Shown: piece after piece, positions 25,569 through 31,932 of the stretch
How the letters are laid out: the number at the start of each line of letters is the position of its first letter
Numbering within the stretch: the stretch's first letter is position 1
From: Pseudomonas anatoliensis
GTDB lineage: Bacteria > Pseudomonadota > Gammaproteobacteria > Pseudomonadales > Pseudomonadaceae
Length of the DNA stretch: 64,000 bases
Direction: 5' to 3'
Assembly (NCBI RefSeq): GCF_017976235.1
Contig: NZ_JACVHC010000001.1
Location: 62,001-126,000, forward strand
Position numbers and translations under genes: made by a program
Notes under the pieces: model-generated
Told to the model about the DNA's origin: nothing
Database searches by the model: none
Seen by the model: the letters and a program-made list of their open reading frames with translations, nothing else

Positions 25569-26684
25569 ATGGGCACGATCACATCACGCAAGCGCAAGGA
25601 CAACTCGACGGCCTACACGGCGCAGATACGGATCAATCGGGACGGGCGCACAGTTTATCAGGAAAGCCAAACCTTCGACCGCAAGCAGGTTGCCCAGGCC
25701 TGGATCAAACGGCGGGAGACGGAGCTGGCCGAGCCTGGTGCGATTGAGCGCGCTAACCGTAAGGGTGTGACGATCAGGAAGATGATCGAGCAGTACTTGG
25801 ACGAGTACGAGAAGATCCGGCCGCTGGGAAAGACCAAGAACGCCACCTTGAAAGCGATCAAAGATACCTGGCTGGGCGACCTTGAGGACTCTGCTCTGAC
25901 CAGTCAGAAGCTGGTGGAGTTTGCAAAGTGGCGGATGGGGATGGAGGGCGGCGGCGTACAGGCGCAGACGGTTGGCAATGATCTCTCGCACCTAGGGGCT
26001 GTCCTATCCGTGGCGAGGCCGGCATGGGGCTACGAGGTGGATCCGCTTGCCATGCCTGACGCACGCAAGGTGTTGCGAAAGCTGGGTATGGTGAGCAAGA
26101 GCAAGGAGCGTAACCGTCGGCCGACGCTCGACGAGTTGGATAGGTTGATGGTGCATTTTTTCGAGATGCAGGTACGTCGACCTGAGTCGATCAACATGCC
26201 GAAGATGATTGCGTTTGCTCTCTTCTCGACGCGCCGTCAGGAGGAGATCACGCGGATTCGCTGGGATGACCTTGACGATTCCCGGCAGGCGGTCCTGGTG
26301 CGTGATATGAAGAACCCCGGACAGAAGATCGGCAACGACGTGTGGTGCCATCTGCCCGATGAGGCCTGGGCAATCCTGCAGAGCATGCCCAGGACTGAGC
26401 GGGAGATATTTCCGTACAACTCCAGATCCGTTTCCGCATCGTTCACGCGGGCGTGTCCGTTGCTGGGGATTGAGGATCTGCACTTCCATGATCTGAGGCA
26501 CGAAGGTGTGAGCCGTCTGTTTGAGATGGACTGGGACATTCCGAGGGTGTCGAGCGTGTCCGGTCATAGGGATTGGAATTCTTTACGGCGCTACACACAC
26601 CTCCGTGGGAGAGGTGACCGTTACCGTCAATGGTCGTGGCTTCAGGTGTTTTCAAATGGAATAAACATGAATGGACAATCATGA
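25569..26684 (+). CDS. Tyrosine-type integrase of the prophage
   Basis: A 371-residue site-specific recombinase that would integrate and excise the element, next to dusA, a known target for integrated islands. The catalytic set is visible: R223 in STRRQEE, H307-x-L-R310-H311 (HDLRHEG), H333 in SGHRDW and the nucleophile Y342 (LRRYTH). The N-terminal part (about 1-170) has the arm-binding and SAM-like core-binding segments. The start at ATG 25569 lacks a strong ribosome-binding site. The stop overlaps the next gene's ATG (ATGA at 26681-26684), which is unusual for an integrase. Confidence 0.92.
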   Translation: MGTITSRKRKDNSTAYTAQIRINRDGRTVYQESQTFDRKQVAQAWIKRRETELAEPGAIERANRKGVTIRKMIEQYLDEYEKIRPLGKTKNATLKAIKDTWLGDLEDSALTSQKLVEFAKWRMGMEGGGVQAQTVGNDLSHLGAVLSVARPAWGYEVDPLAMPDARKVLRKLGMVSKSKERNRRPTLDELDRLMVHFFEMQVRRPESINMPKMIAFALFSTRRQEEITRIRWDDLDDSRQAVLVRDMKNPGQKIGNDVWCHLPDEAWAILQSMPRTEREIFPYNSRSVSASFTRACPLLGIEDLHFHDLRHEGVSRLFEMDWDIPRVSSVSGHRDWNSLRRYTHLRGRGDRYRQWSWLQVFSNGINMNGQS

Positions 26685-28288
26685 GCGTTGCCAGTAGCTT
26701 TGGCAAAAAGCCATCAAGGAAAAAGGACTCATTGATGTTGAAGCTAAAAAATATCTATCTTGGTAGTACTGATGCGAAAAATGAAATGCTCAGTAATAGT
26801 CCTGAAGAATTTAAAAGATTTGTCGATTCGTTTGTTGTACCTCCGGCGCTTGATATCACAAAGTTTACAAAAAAAGAAAAATATTATGTGGTGGGTTTAA
26901 AGGGTACAGGAAAAACTGCATTATTACGGTATATTTCTATCAAGCTAGAAGAGGAGCTTGGGTCGATTTCAACGTTTGTACTCTTCAAATCTGAAATCGA
27001 TGAAGATCTCCGGAAGGATTTTTCCAAAGCAGCACGAGTTCAAGTTGTTACTGAGAATAGCGATGCATTTGAAGGTGACGATCTCGAAACAGTATGGCGT
27101 TGGTTTATATATAGAAAAATAGCAGCGGCAATTCAGGAAAAAAATGTTGATGTATTTCAGGATAATATAAATTTAGATAAATTTATAGCGGTTGTCAGTT
27201 CTGAGGCGTTAACTCAACCTGAGAGAGCTGGCTTGATGAGGTTGGTTCCGAATATTCGTAAGGGTAATATAGAAATTAGTAAGAGTCCTAAATTAGGACT
27301 TGAGTTTGATTGGGATGAAAGTGGAAAGGCCAAGATAAATTTTAACTCGCTTGTTCGGCAAGCCGACGCCGCTTTTAACGCTCTCGAACCTAGCGGTCAA
27401 CGGCTAAACATTTTTTTCGATGAGCTTGAGTTGAACTACGGAACAACCAAGCAATATCAGCGAGACTCACGTTTAGTGAGAGATTTGATTGTCTCTATTG
27501 AAAAGTTAAATGCTAATTCAAAGAGGCTCGGATATCCGCTGTGTTTATATGCGGCTATTCGTTCTGAGGTGGTAGTTTCGGTTGATGCTCTTGGTAAGGA
27601 GATTAATAAGTCCATAGCTGATTTTGGCTCGCTTATTCACTGGAATCGTCCGGGATTGAGTGCGGCTCAACAACCATTGTTAAATATAGTTGAGCAGAGA
27701 ATTAATAATGCGAGAGTTGAAGCCGGGCTCGATCCTTTGAGTACAAATGATTTATGGCAAAGTTATTTTCCTCGAGAAATTAATGGTCGCTCTCCGCAGA
27801 TCTATATTCTTCACAATTCGTGGTACCGTCCGAGAGATATTGTCAGGTTGTTGATAACCGTACAGGATCAATATCCACATGAAAAAAGCTTTATTCTTCA
27901 AGGACTGGAAGCAGTAAGAAAGGCATATTCTACTGCGTCATGGGTCGAGCTCACGGAGGAGCTCAGAACAAAATATAGTACGGCGGAAATCGAAGGAATT
28001 AAATATATTTTTTATGGGTTTAAACAGATTAGTAGCTTGAGCGATCTCATAACTCGTGCTGATGCCGTTGCAACTGAGCATAAAGAAACTCATGCGCTGA
28101 TCGTAAAATATTCTGTTAGAGAAATTGTTAAGGATCTATTTCGAATCGGCGTTATAGGTAATATAGCTCCCGGTGGCTCCCATATGAGATTTTCATTTCG
28201 AGGAGATGATGAAATTCTTTTTGATCAGAATATTTTTATACACAATGCGCTCTGTGCGCATCTCTCGATCAGTCGCGATTATAAGTAA
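26681..28288 (+). CDS. P-loop ATPase (Sll1717-like), AT-rich prophage cargo gene
   Basis: A 535-residue protein with Walker A GLKGTGKT (residues 72-79, K78) and a Walker B-like LNIFFDELELN (D247, E248). The flanking pattern (LGSTDAKNEM, FVDSFVVPPALDITKF, KKEKYYVVGLKG) resembles proteins annotated as Sll1717-family P-loop ATPases. The C-terminal 200 residues include a winged-helix-like end (IVKDLFRIGVIGNIAPGG) and are otherwise unrecognised. Base composition is far more AT-rich than the neighbours, a sign of separate acquisition. It overlaps the integrase by 4 bases and ends at a terminator. As prophage cargo, superinfection exclusion or defence is a reasonable guess but unproven. Confidence 0.65.
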   Translation: MSVASSFGKKPSRKKDSLMLKLKNIYLGSTDAKNEMLSNSPEEFKRFVDSFVVPPALDITKFTKKEKYYVVGLKGTGKTALLRYISIKLEEELGSISTFVLFKSEIDEDLRKDFSKAARVQVVTENSDAFEGDDLETVWRWFIYRKIAAAIQEKNVDVFQDNINLDKFIAVVSSEALTQPERAGLMRLVPNIRKGNIEISKSPKLGLEFDWDESGKAKINFNSLVRQADAAFNALEPSGQRLNIFFDELELNYGTTKQYQRDSRLVRDLIVSIEKLNANSKRLGYPLCLYAAIRSEVVVSVDALGKEINKSIADFGSLIHWNRPGLSAAQQPLLNIVEQRINNARVEAGLDPLSTNDLWQSYFPREINGRSPQIYILHNSWYRPRDIVRLLITVQDQYPHEKSFILQGLEAVRKAYSTASWVELTEELRTKYSTAEIEGIKYIFYGFKQISSLSDLITRADAVATEHKETHALIVKYSVREIVKDLFRIGVIGNIAPGGSHMRFSFRGDDEILFDQNIFIHNALCAHLSISRDYK

Positions 28289-28298
28289 TATTAGAGGA

Positions 28299-28321
28299 GG
28301 GGCTGATCAGCCCCTTTTTAT
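28299..28321. terminator. Bidirectional terminator between cargo ATPase and PrtN-like gene
   Basis: GGGGCTGATCAGCCCC palindrome followed by TTTTTATT. It stops the integrase/ATPase transcript. Read from the other side it stands at the end of the leftward operon. Confidence 0.85.
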
Positions 28322-28590
28322 TATCTGGCGCCCCTCATGAGCTTACTTTGTTCAGATAATGCCTTTTTTCGTTGGCAGTCTATGTAATCTGCGAGATCCC
28401 TGAGGTGGATGCCGAGCCCGGCTTTCTGGCTGTTTGGACCTAGCCGAACAATTGGTATGTCGATCTCGCCGGTAAGCTGTTTTGCCTTAAATTTTTCGAC
28501 AGTTAAATTCATGTAGTCTGCACAGACTCGATCCAGGGGGATGACCGCTTGCCCGTTGTACTGGGCCATCAAAAGGAAAAGGGTGTTCAT
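28321..28590 (-). CDS. Pyocin activator PrtN-family protein
   Basis: An 89-residue protein beginning MNTLFLLMAQYNGQAVIPLD and continuing with KFKAKQLTGEIDIPIVRLG and GIHLRDLADYID. This is the PrtN family pattern: an N-terminal input segment, then a small DNA-binding-like domain. PrtN of P. aeruginosa activates pyocin genes on DNA damage. Here it is the last gene of the leftward operon and may activate prophage late genes. A paralogue lies four genes upstream (30201-30518). Confidence 0.8.
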   Translation of the reverse strand: MNTLFLLMAQYNGQAVIPLDRVCADYMNLTVEKFKAKQLTGEIDIPIVRLGPNSQKAGLGIHLRDLADYIDCQRKKALSEQSKLMRGAR

Positions 28591-28602
28591 ACAACCTCCT
28601 GA

Positions 28603-29358
28603 TTAATGATTGCGGGAAAGCGATTCGAATGCGCTTGCAGCCACGACTGGAACCTGTCCGTTGCCAATGGCTTTAAGTCGGTCCACCCGATGGGCCACCC
28701 CATCAGCCACTCGGCCCATTCCGGGTTCAGATGACCACCATCCAGTGCCATCACGGCGTGATCCAGGCGATCGTTCGAGCGGTCTGCCCCGGAACGGCGA
28801 GTCAGTGCGGCAGGGGAGGATCCTTTGGCCATGCTCGCCACCGGTGTTGGCCATCGTCTGACGGGTGTCTTCTGCGATGAGCCAGATCCTGTCCCGCTGA
28901 TGAGGGGCGCCGAGGTCAGCCGCTCCGATAACACCCCATCGCGCGTCATACCCGATTTCGGCAAGGTCACCGAGCACCACGGCAAGTCCTCTTCCCACAA
29001 GCAATGGTGAGTTCTCCAGTTCGACGTAGCGCGGTCGTACCTCATCGGTAATTCGTGCCATCTGCTGCCACAGTCCAGAGCGGGCGCCGGCGATACCAAG
29101 GCCGTTGCCTGCAACCGAGATGTCCTGACAAGGAAATCCTCCCGAAACCACGTCAACAAGGCCTCTCCATGGTCGTCCGTCAAAACTGCACACGTCAGAC
29201 CAAATCGGGAAAGGCGGGAGCAGTCCATCGGCTTGTCGTTGCGCCAGTATCTGTGCGGCGTAGGCATCACGCTCAACGGCGCAGACGGTGCGCCAGCCGA
29301 GGAGGTGTCCGCCGAGTATTCCGCCACCAGCGCCTGCGAAAAGAGCCAGCTCATTCAC
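28603..29358 (-). CDS. Orphan DNA (cytosine-5) methyltransferase
   Basis: A 251-residue C5 methyltransferase with motif I LFAGAGGG, motif IV GGFPCQD (catalytic Cys), a motif VI-like VELENSP (usual ENV altered to ENS), motif VIII HQRDRIWLI and motif X RLKAIGNGQVP. The target-recognition region between VIII and X is short. Start is GTG 29358, overlapping the upstream gene's stop (GTGA). No restriction enzyme is nearby, so it probably protects phage DNA or alters expression. The recognition sequence is unknown. A long open frame in another phase of the same strand (28587-29354) is its shadow. Confidence 0.88.
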   Translation of the reverse strand: MNELALFAGAGGGILGGHLLGWRTVCAVERDAYAAQILAQRQADGLLPPFPIWSDVCSFDGRPWRGLVDVVSGGFPCQDISVAGNGLGIAGARSGLWQQMARITDEVRPRYVELENSPLLVGRGLAVVLGDLAEIGYDARWGVIGAADLGAPHQRDRIWLIAEDTRQTMANTGGEHGQRILPCRTDSPFRGRPLERSPGSRRDGTGWWSSEPGMGRVADGVAHRVDRLKAIGNGQVPVVAASAFESLSRNH

Positions 29359-29714
29359 GCGGCCTCCAATAAAGAGCGCTTATACCCCTGAACAAGCTGC
29401 GCGGGCGGGCGATTCTGAGCGGTTAGCGTTGCATTGGGTGTGGCTGCCTCGCTCAGCTTTTCGTGGGGTCTGAGCGCCTCGGTGGTGCTGCTGGTAGAAG
29501 CAATAATGCCTGCTGCTGCACAGCAGAGGCTGTTTGTTTCTAGTGTGTCGACGCTGGCTTCCTCGCGGAGCAAAGCGGTCGGGGATTGGGTGTTGTGCTG
29601 GTCCCTTTGCATGCCGCTTTCCTCCGAGGTTCGATTGCGCGTTGGTTCTTCAGCCGCTGGTGAGGCATGAGCCGGGTTGCGGTGTGTTTGGGATTGGGAA
29701 TAGGCCTGGTTCAT
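29355..29714 (-). CDS. Hypothetical prophage protein
   Basis: A 119-residue Ser/Thr/Ala/Glu-rich protein (MNQAYSQSQTHRNPAH...) without recognisable domain, membrane helix or signal. The composition suggests disorder. It is overlapped by 4 bases at both ends (by the gene above at 29711-29714, by the methyltransferase at 29355-29358), and this packing is the main evidence that it is translated. Function not recognised. Confidence 0.5.
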   Translation of the reverse strand: MNQAYSQSQTHRNPAHASPAAEEPTRNRTSEESGMQRDQHNTQSPTALLREEASVDTLETNSLCCAAAGIIASTSSTTEALRPHEKLSEAATPNATLTAQNRPPAQLVQGYKRSLLEAA

Positions 29715-30142
29715 GCGGCGCTCTCCTGATCAGCCGACTCCAGCAGTGCAGCGATGGCGAGAGCCTGGTCGCGCAGGACGCGGGTTTCGCGTTCGAGTTT
29801 TTTGCCCGTGCGGAAGGCGGCGAACGTATCGGCTGCGATCCGCAGTTTCTCGGCAATCTCCAGCAGGGTGGTGCGTGCAGGTTCTCCAAGTTGCGAGGCC
29901 TCTACGGCGCGTTTGTAAAAGTCGTAGAGTTGTTCGTGTTTGTTTTGAACCTGCTTGAGCGATAGCGTGAGGTTACGGACCTCTTCAGATTTGTCAGCGC
30001 TCTGAACGGCTATGCCTTCGCTGTAGCCTTCTGTATGGCCCTCGGTGAGGCCGTTGTTGAATCCGTTCCGGTAGGCGAGCCAGTAAATGCCGGCGGTCAT
30101 AAGGACGATTGCTATCAGCGCGCAGATTTGAATTGCAGTCAT
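29711..30142 (-). CDS. Hypothetical membrane-anchored coiled-coil prophage protein
   Basis: A 143-residue protein: one N-terminal membrane helix (ICALIAIVLMTAGIYWLAY), a Gly/Glu-rich linker (GHTEGYSEG), then a long helical, coiled-coil-prone stretch (about 45-140). The start at ATG 30142 is set by an AGGAG site; the open frame extends 8 codons upstream without a site. No family is recognised. It sits in the leftward operon between a PrtN-family protein and an unknown gene. Confidence 0.55.
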   Translation of the reverse strand: MTAIQICALIAIVLMTAGIYWLAYRNGFNNGLTEGHTEGYSEGIAVQSADKSEEVRNLTLSLKQVQNKHEQLYDFYKRAVEASQLGEPARTTLLEIAEKLRIAADTFAAFRTGKKLERETRVLRDQALAIAALLESADQESAA

Positions 30143-30200
30143 GTGGTGTGCTCCTGGTGATGTCATCGGCCGGTGGTGTCAGCCGCTTGGTTTGTGGTTG

Positions 30201-30518
30201 TTACTCGTTGGTGTCGTCCTGCTGTCGCTGCATGTCTTCGTCGGCCTTGTAGGCGCGGATGTCGATCAGTGAGGCGACGTGCCTGATGTGGGCGTACTTC
30301 GGTGCCTTGCGGCTGGTGTCCAGCGTGGTGATGGGGAGCTGGATGCGGCCGCTGCTGATCTCGGCGACGAAGGACTGCTCGTTGAGGTTGCGGAAGTACT
30401 GCTCGCGCACTTTCTCCAGCGGGATCAGGACGTCGCCGAAGATGCGGTAGAGCAATTCGACGGTGGCTGACTCCGGTGCCGGGTGCAGGCGCAGCGGGTT
30501 TTGGGCTGTGTTACTCAT
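30201..30518 (-). CDS. Second PrtN-family-like protein
   Basis: A 105-residue protein whose central block (VLIPLEKVREQYFRNLNE..., then GRIQLPITTLDTSRKAPKYAHIRHVASLIDIRA) follows the PrtN pattern of the gene at 28321-28590: IPLxxVxxxYxxxLxxxxFxxxxxxGxIxLPI and a final HLxxLAxxID. The C-terminal tail is acidic and glutamine-rich. Paralogy is judged by eye. Two PrtN-like proteins in one operon suggest a heteromer, or one acting on the other. It overlaps the stop of the 59-residue gene upstream by 8 bases (30511-30518). Confidence 0.6.
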   Translation of the reverse strand: MSNTAQNPLRLHPAPESATVELLYRIFGDVLIPLEKVREQYFRNLNEQSFVAEISSGRIQLPITTLDTSRKAPKYAHIRHVASLIDIRAYKADEDMQRQQDDTNE

Positions 30519-30690
30519 GGTTTTGTTGGGCCTCCTTGCGTTGTTTTCTGGCCGGGTGATTCCAGGTATTCAGGCAGTGCCGTTTGGTCAGCTCGCGCAG
30601 ATGTTCGGGCACTTCGAGGAGCGCGGCGTTGCGCTCCTCTCGTGTCCGCATGGCGATGATCTGGCGGGCGTATTCCCTAGGCCACGTCAC
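30511..30690 (-). CDS. Small conserved-looking prophage protein (59 aa)
   Basis: A GTG-started frame encoding V-T-W-P-R-E-Y-A-R-Q-I-I-A-M-R and then a charged helix (TREERNAALLEVPEHLRELT). It looks like short phage proteins starting MTWPREYARQI that I recall from pseudomonad prophages. It overlaps the gene upstream by 14 bases and the PrtN-like gene downstream by 8, filling an otherwise empty gap in the operon. It is helical and highly charged. Function unknown. Confidence 0.6.
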   Translation of the reverse strand: MTWPREYARQIIAMRTREERNAALLEVPEHLRELTKRHCLNTWNHPARKQRKEAQQNHE

Positions 30691-30961
30691 GGTTGTCTGC
30701 CGGAATGGCAGGCAGGTCGATGCCCAGCTGTTCGGCCAGCCAGCGGATGCCGGGTTGTTTCACCCTGGTCGACTGGCTGTACTGCATACCGAGTTGGTCG
30801 TGGTACCACTGGCCGTCTTTGATGCGCAGGTAATCGCGGTCGCGGTTGGGGTAGGCCGGTAGGTTCCTCTCGTTCAGCAGGCCTTTTTCCCGCATGCAAG
30901 CGATGAGCTTTGGCCGGGTGAGGCCGAGTTGGGTTGCGGCTTGGGCGAGGTTGCGTTCCAT
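30677..30961 (-). CDS. KilAC-domain-like (phage antirepressor C-terminal) protein
   Basis: A 94-residue protein resembling the KilAC domain found at the C-terminus of phage antirepressors: LAQAATQLGLTRPKLIACMREKGLL (helix-turn-helix-like), YLRIKDGQWYHDQLGMQYSQ, and KQPGIRWLAEQLGI. The usual N-terminal BRO/AntA part is absent, so it is a domain-only form. It could bind DNA or a repressor. It lies inside the leftward operon, 10 bases downstream of an unknown gene. Confidence 0.7.
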   Translation of the reverse strand: MERNLAQAATQLGLTRPKLIACMREKGLLNERNLPAYPNRDRDYLRIKDGQWYHDQLGMQYSQSTRVKQPGIRWLAEQLGIDLPAIPADNRDVA

Positions 30962-30971
30962 AGCGTTCCCC

Positions 30972-31562
30972 TCATGCCGCGTGCGCGGCTGGGGTGGCCG
31001 CTACAGCGAGGTGGTTGATGGACTCGGTGACCTTGCCGTAGATCTCGACATCGGTGCCGTACGCGGTGAAGCACCGGGTGTGCGGGCTTGTGTTGCCGAT
31101 GCTCAGGATGGTGGTGATACCTGAGCGCGATTGCGTGCGGTGCACCGCAACTTGCAGGGGGTAGTCGAAGCCCATGTCCAAGCTCAGCACGCCGCCGGTG
31201 CGTACCAGCTCGAACACGCGTTGCTTGTCCGAGACTTCGAAGCGGCCATATTTGCGAGAGGCATGCGGGCGATGCACCAGGTCGCTGGTGTTGCTCGCGT
31301 CGAATGGACCGTTGGCGATTTCTTCAATGAAGTCGGCCAGTTTGAGGTGCGTTTTCTTGTCGTTCTGCAGGGTCAGGGTGTGGCGTTCGCTGCCCAGATC
31401 GACGACGAAGGTACTTTCGGTTGCGCCTCGTTCGACCTTGAGGCGGAACGCCAGGCACTCACGCTTGGGCGCTGTCCGGAGGACGTGGTTGAAGGTCTCG
31501 GTCAGGTTGACCTGGGCGTTGAGCAGCTGCAGGGTGCGGTTGTCGATTTTGAACTTTATCAT
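30972..31562 (-). CDS. Hypothetical prophage early protein
   Basis: A 196-residue protein (MIKFKIDNRTLQLLNAQVN...) that I do not recognise. It is mixed alpha/beta with no membrane segment or nucleotide-binding motif. It has many Thr/Val strands and a central FIEEIANGPFDASNTSDLVH segment. It is the second gene of the leftward operon, coupled by ATGA (31559-31562) to the short gene upstream. The position suggests an early function such as host takeover or recombination, by inference only. Confidence 0.5.
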   Translation of the reverse strand: MIKFKIDNRTLQLLNAQVNLTETFNHVLRTAPKRECLAFRLKVERGATESTFVVDLGSERHTLTLQNDKKTHLKLADFIEEIANGPFDASNTSDLVHRPHASRKYGRFEVSDKQRVFELVRTGGVLSLDMGFDYPLQVAVHRTQSRSGITTILSIGNTSPHTRCFTAYGTDVEIYGKVTESINHLAVAATPAAHAA

Positions 31563-31735
31563 GCTGCATGCCCTCCGCCGTTCGGATCGAATGGGGTGGG
31601 GGCGGGACGTGCGAGCTGCTTCGGTTTGCTGGTGACAAACGAGCAGCCGCTCTCTCGGGCTAAGCGGCGGATTTCGAAGATTCGAAACGGATCAGTAGCG
31701 GCCGGGTGGACGTGCAGGGTTGCTGTGGTGTGCAT
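31559..31735 (-). CDS. Small prophage protein, first gene of the leftward operon
   Basis: A 58-residue protein (MHTTATLHVHPAATDPFRIF...). ATG 31735 is chosen because GAGGC lies 7 bases upstream; the frame runs 12 codons further to 31771 but would enter the operator region. A short amphipathic helix (RIFEIRRLARESG) is the only visible structure. Function unknown. The gene is coupled to the next by ATGA. Confidence 0.5.
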   Translation of the reverse strand: MHTTATLHVHPAATDPFRIFEIRRLARESGCSFVTSKPKQLARPAPTPFDPNGGGHAA

Positions 31736-31773
31736 GGTTTTGCCTCGCTCTGTGGTGGAAGAGTGAGACAAAT

Positions 31774-31790
31774 ATCAACTAAAAGTTTCA
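31774..31790. promoter_or_regulatory. Repressor operator-like site, leftward promoter (imperfect)
   Basis: ATCAAC-TAAAA-GTTTCA matches the ATCAAC-N5-GTTGAT pattern of the cI/cro region in the left half and partly in the right. It lies 38 bases upstream of the first leftward gene. Confidence 0.5.
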
Positions 31791-31797
31791 ATTGGTC

Positions 31798-31814
31798 AAC
31801 AACTGGTGGTTGAT
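31798..31814. promoter_or_regulatory. Repressor operator-like site, leftward promoter
   Basis: AACAAC-TGGTG-GTTGAT, 11 of 12 half-site bases matching the palindrome at 34565-34581. Together with 31774-31790 it suggests CI control of the leftward operon. Confidence 0.6.
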
Positions 31815-31872
31815 AATTCGCATCGATTCACGCAACCCTTAGCTGTTAGGCGTCTGAGTAATCTTGTAAAGT

Positions 31873-31899
31873 TTGTCGCTATGTGCGGCAATCTATACT
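31873..31899 (+). promoter_or_regulatory. Candidate sigma-70 promoter of the nuclease-like cargo gene
   Basis: TTGTCG (31873-31878) and TATACT (31894-31899) with a 15-base spacer, shorter than the usual 17. It lies 34 bases upstream of the chosen start. The -10 box is good and the -35 box weak. Confidence 0.4.
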
Positions 31900-31932
31900 T
31901 TCAGGCGTTTTTTTGGTCAAGGGATGGGATCT

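Noticed and set aside
28587..29354. 255-codon minus-strand frame in another phase
   Set aside because: It overlaps the methyltransferase, whose motifs I, IV, VIII and X are clear in the chosen phase.
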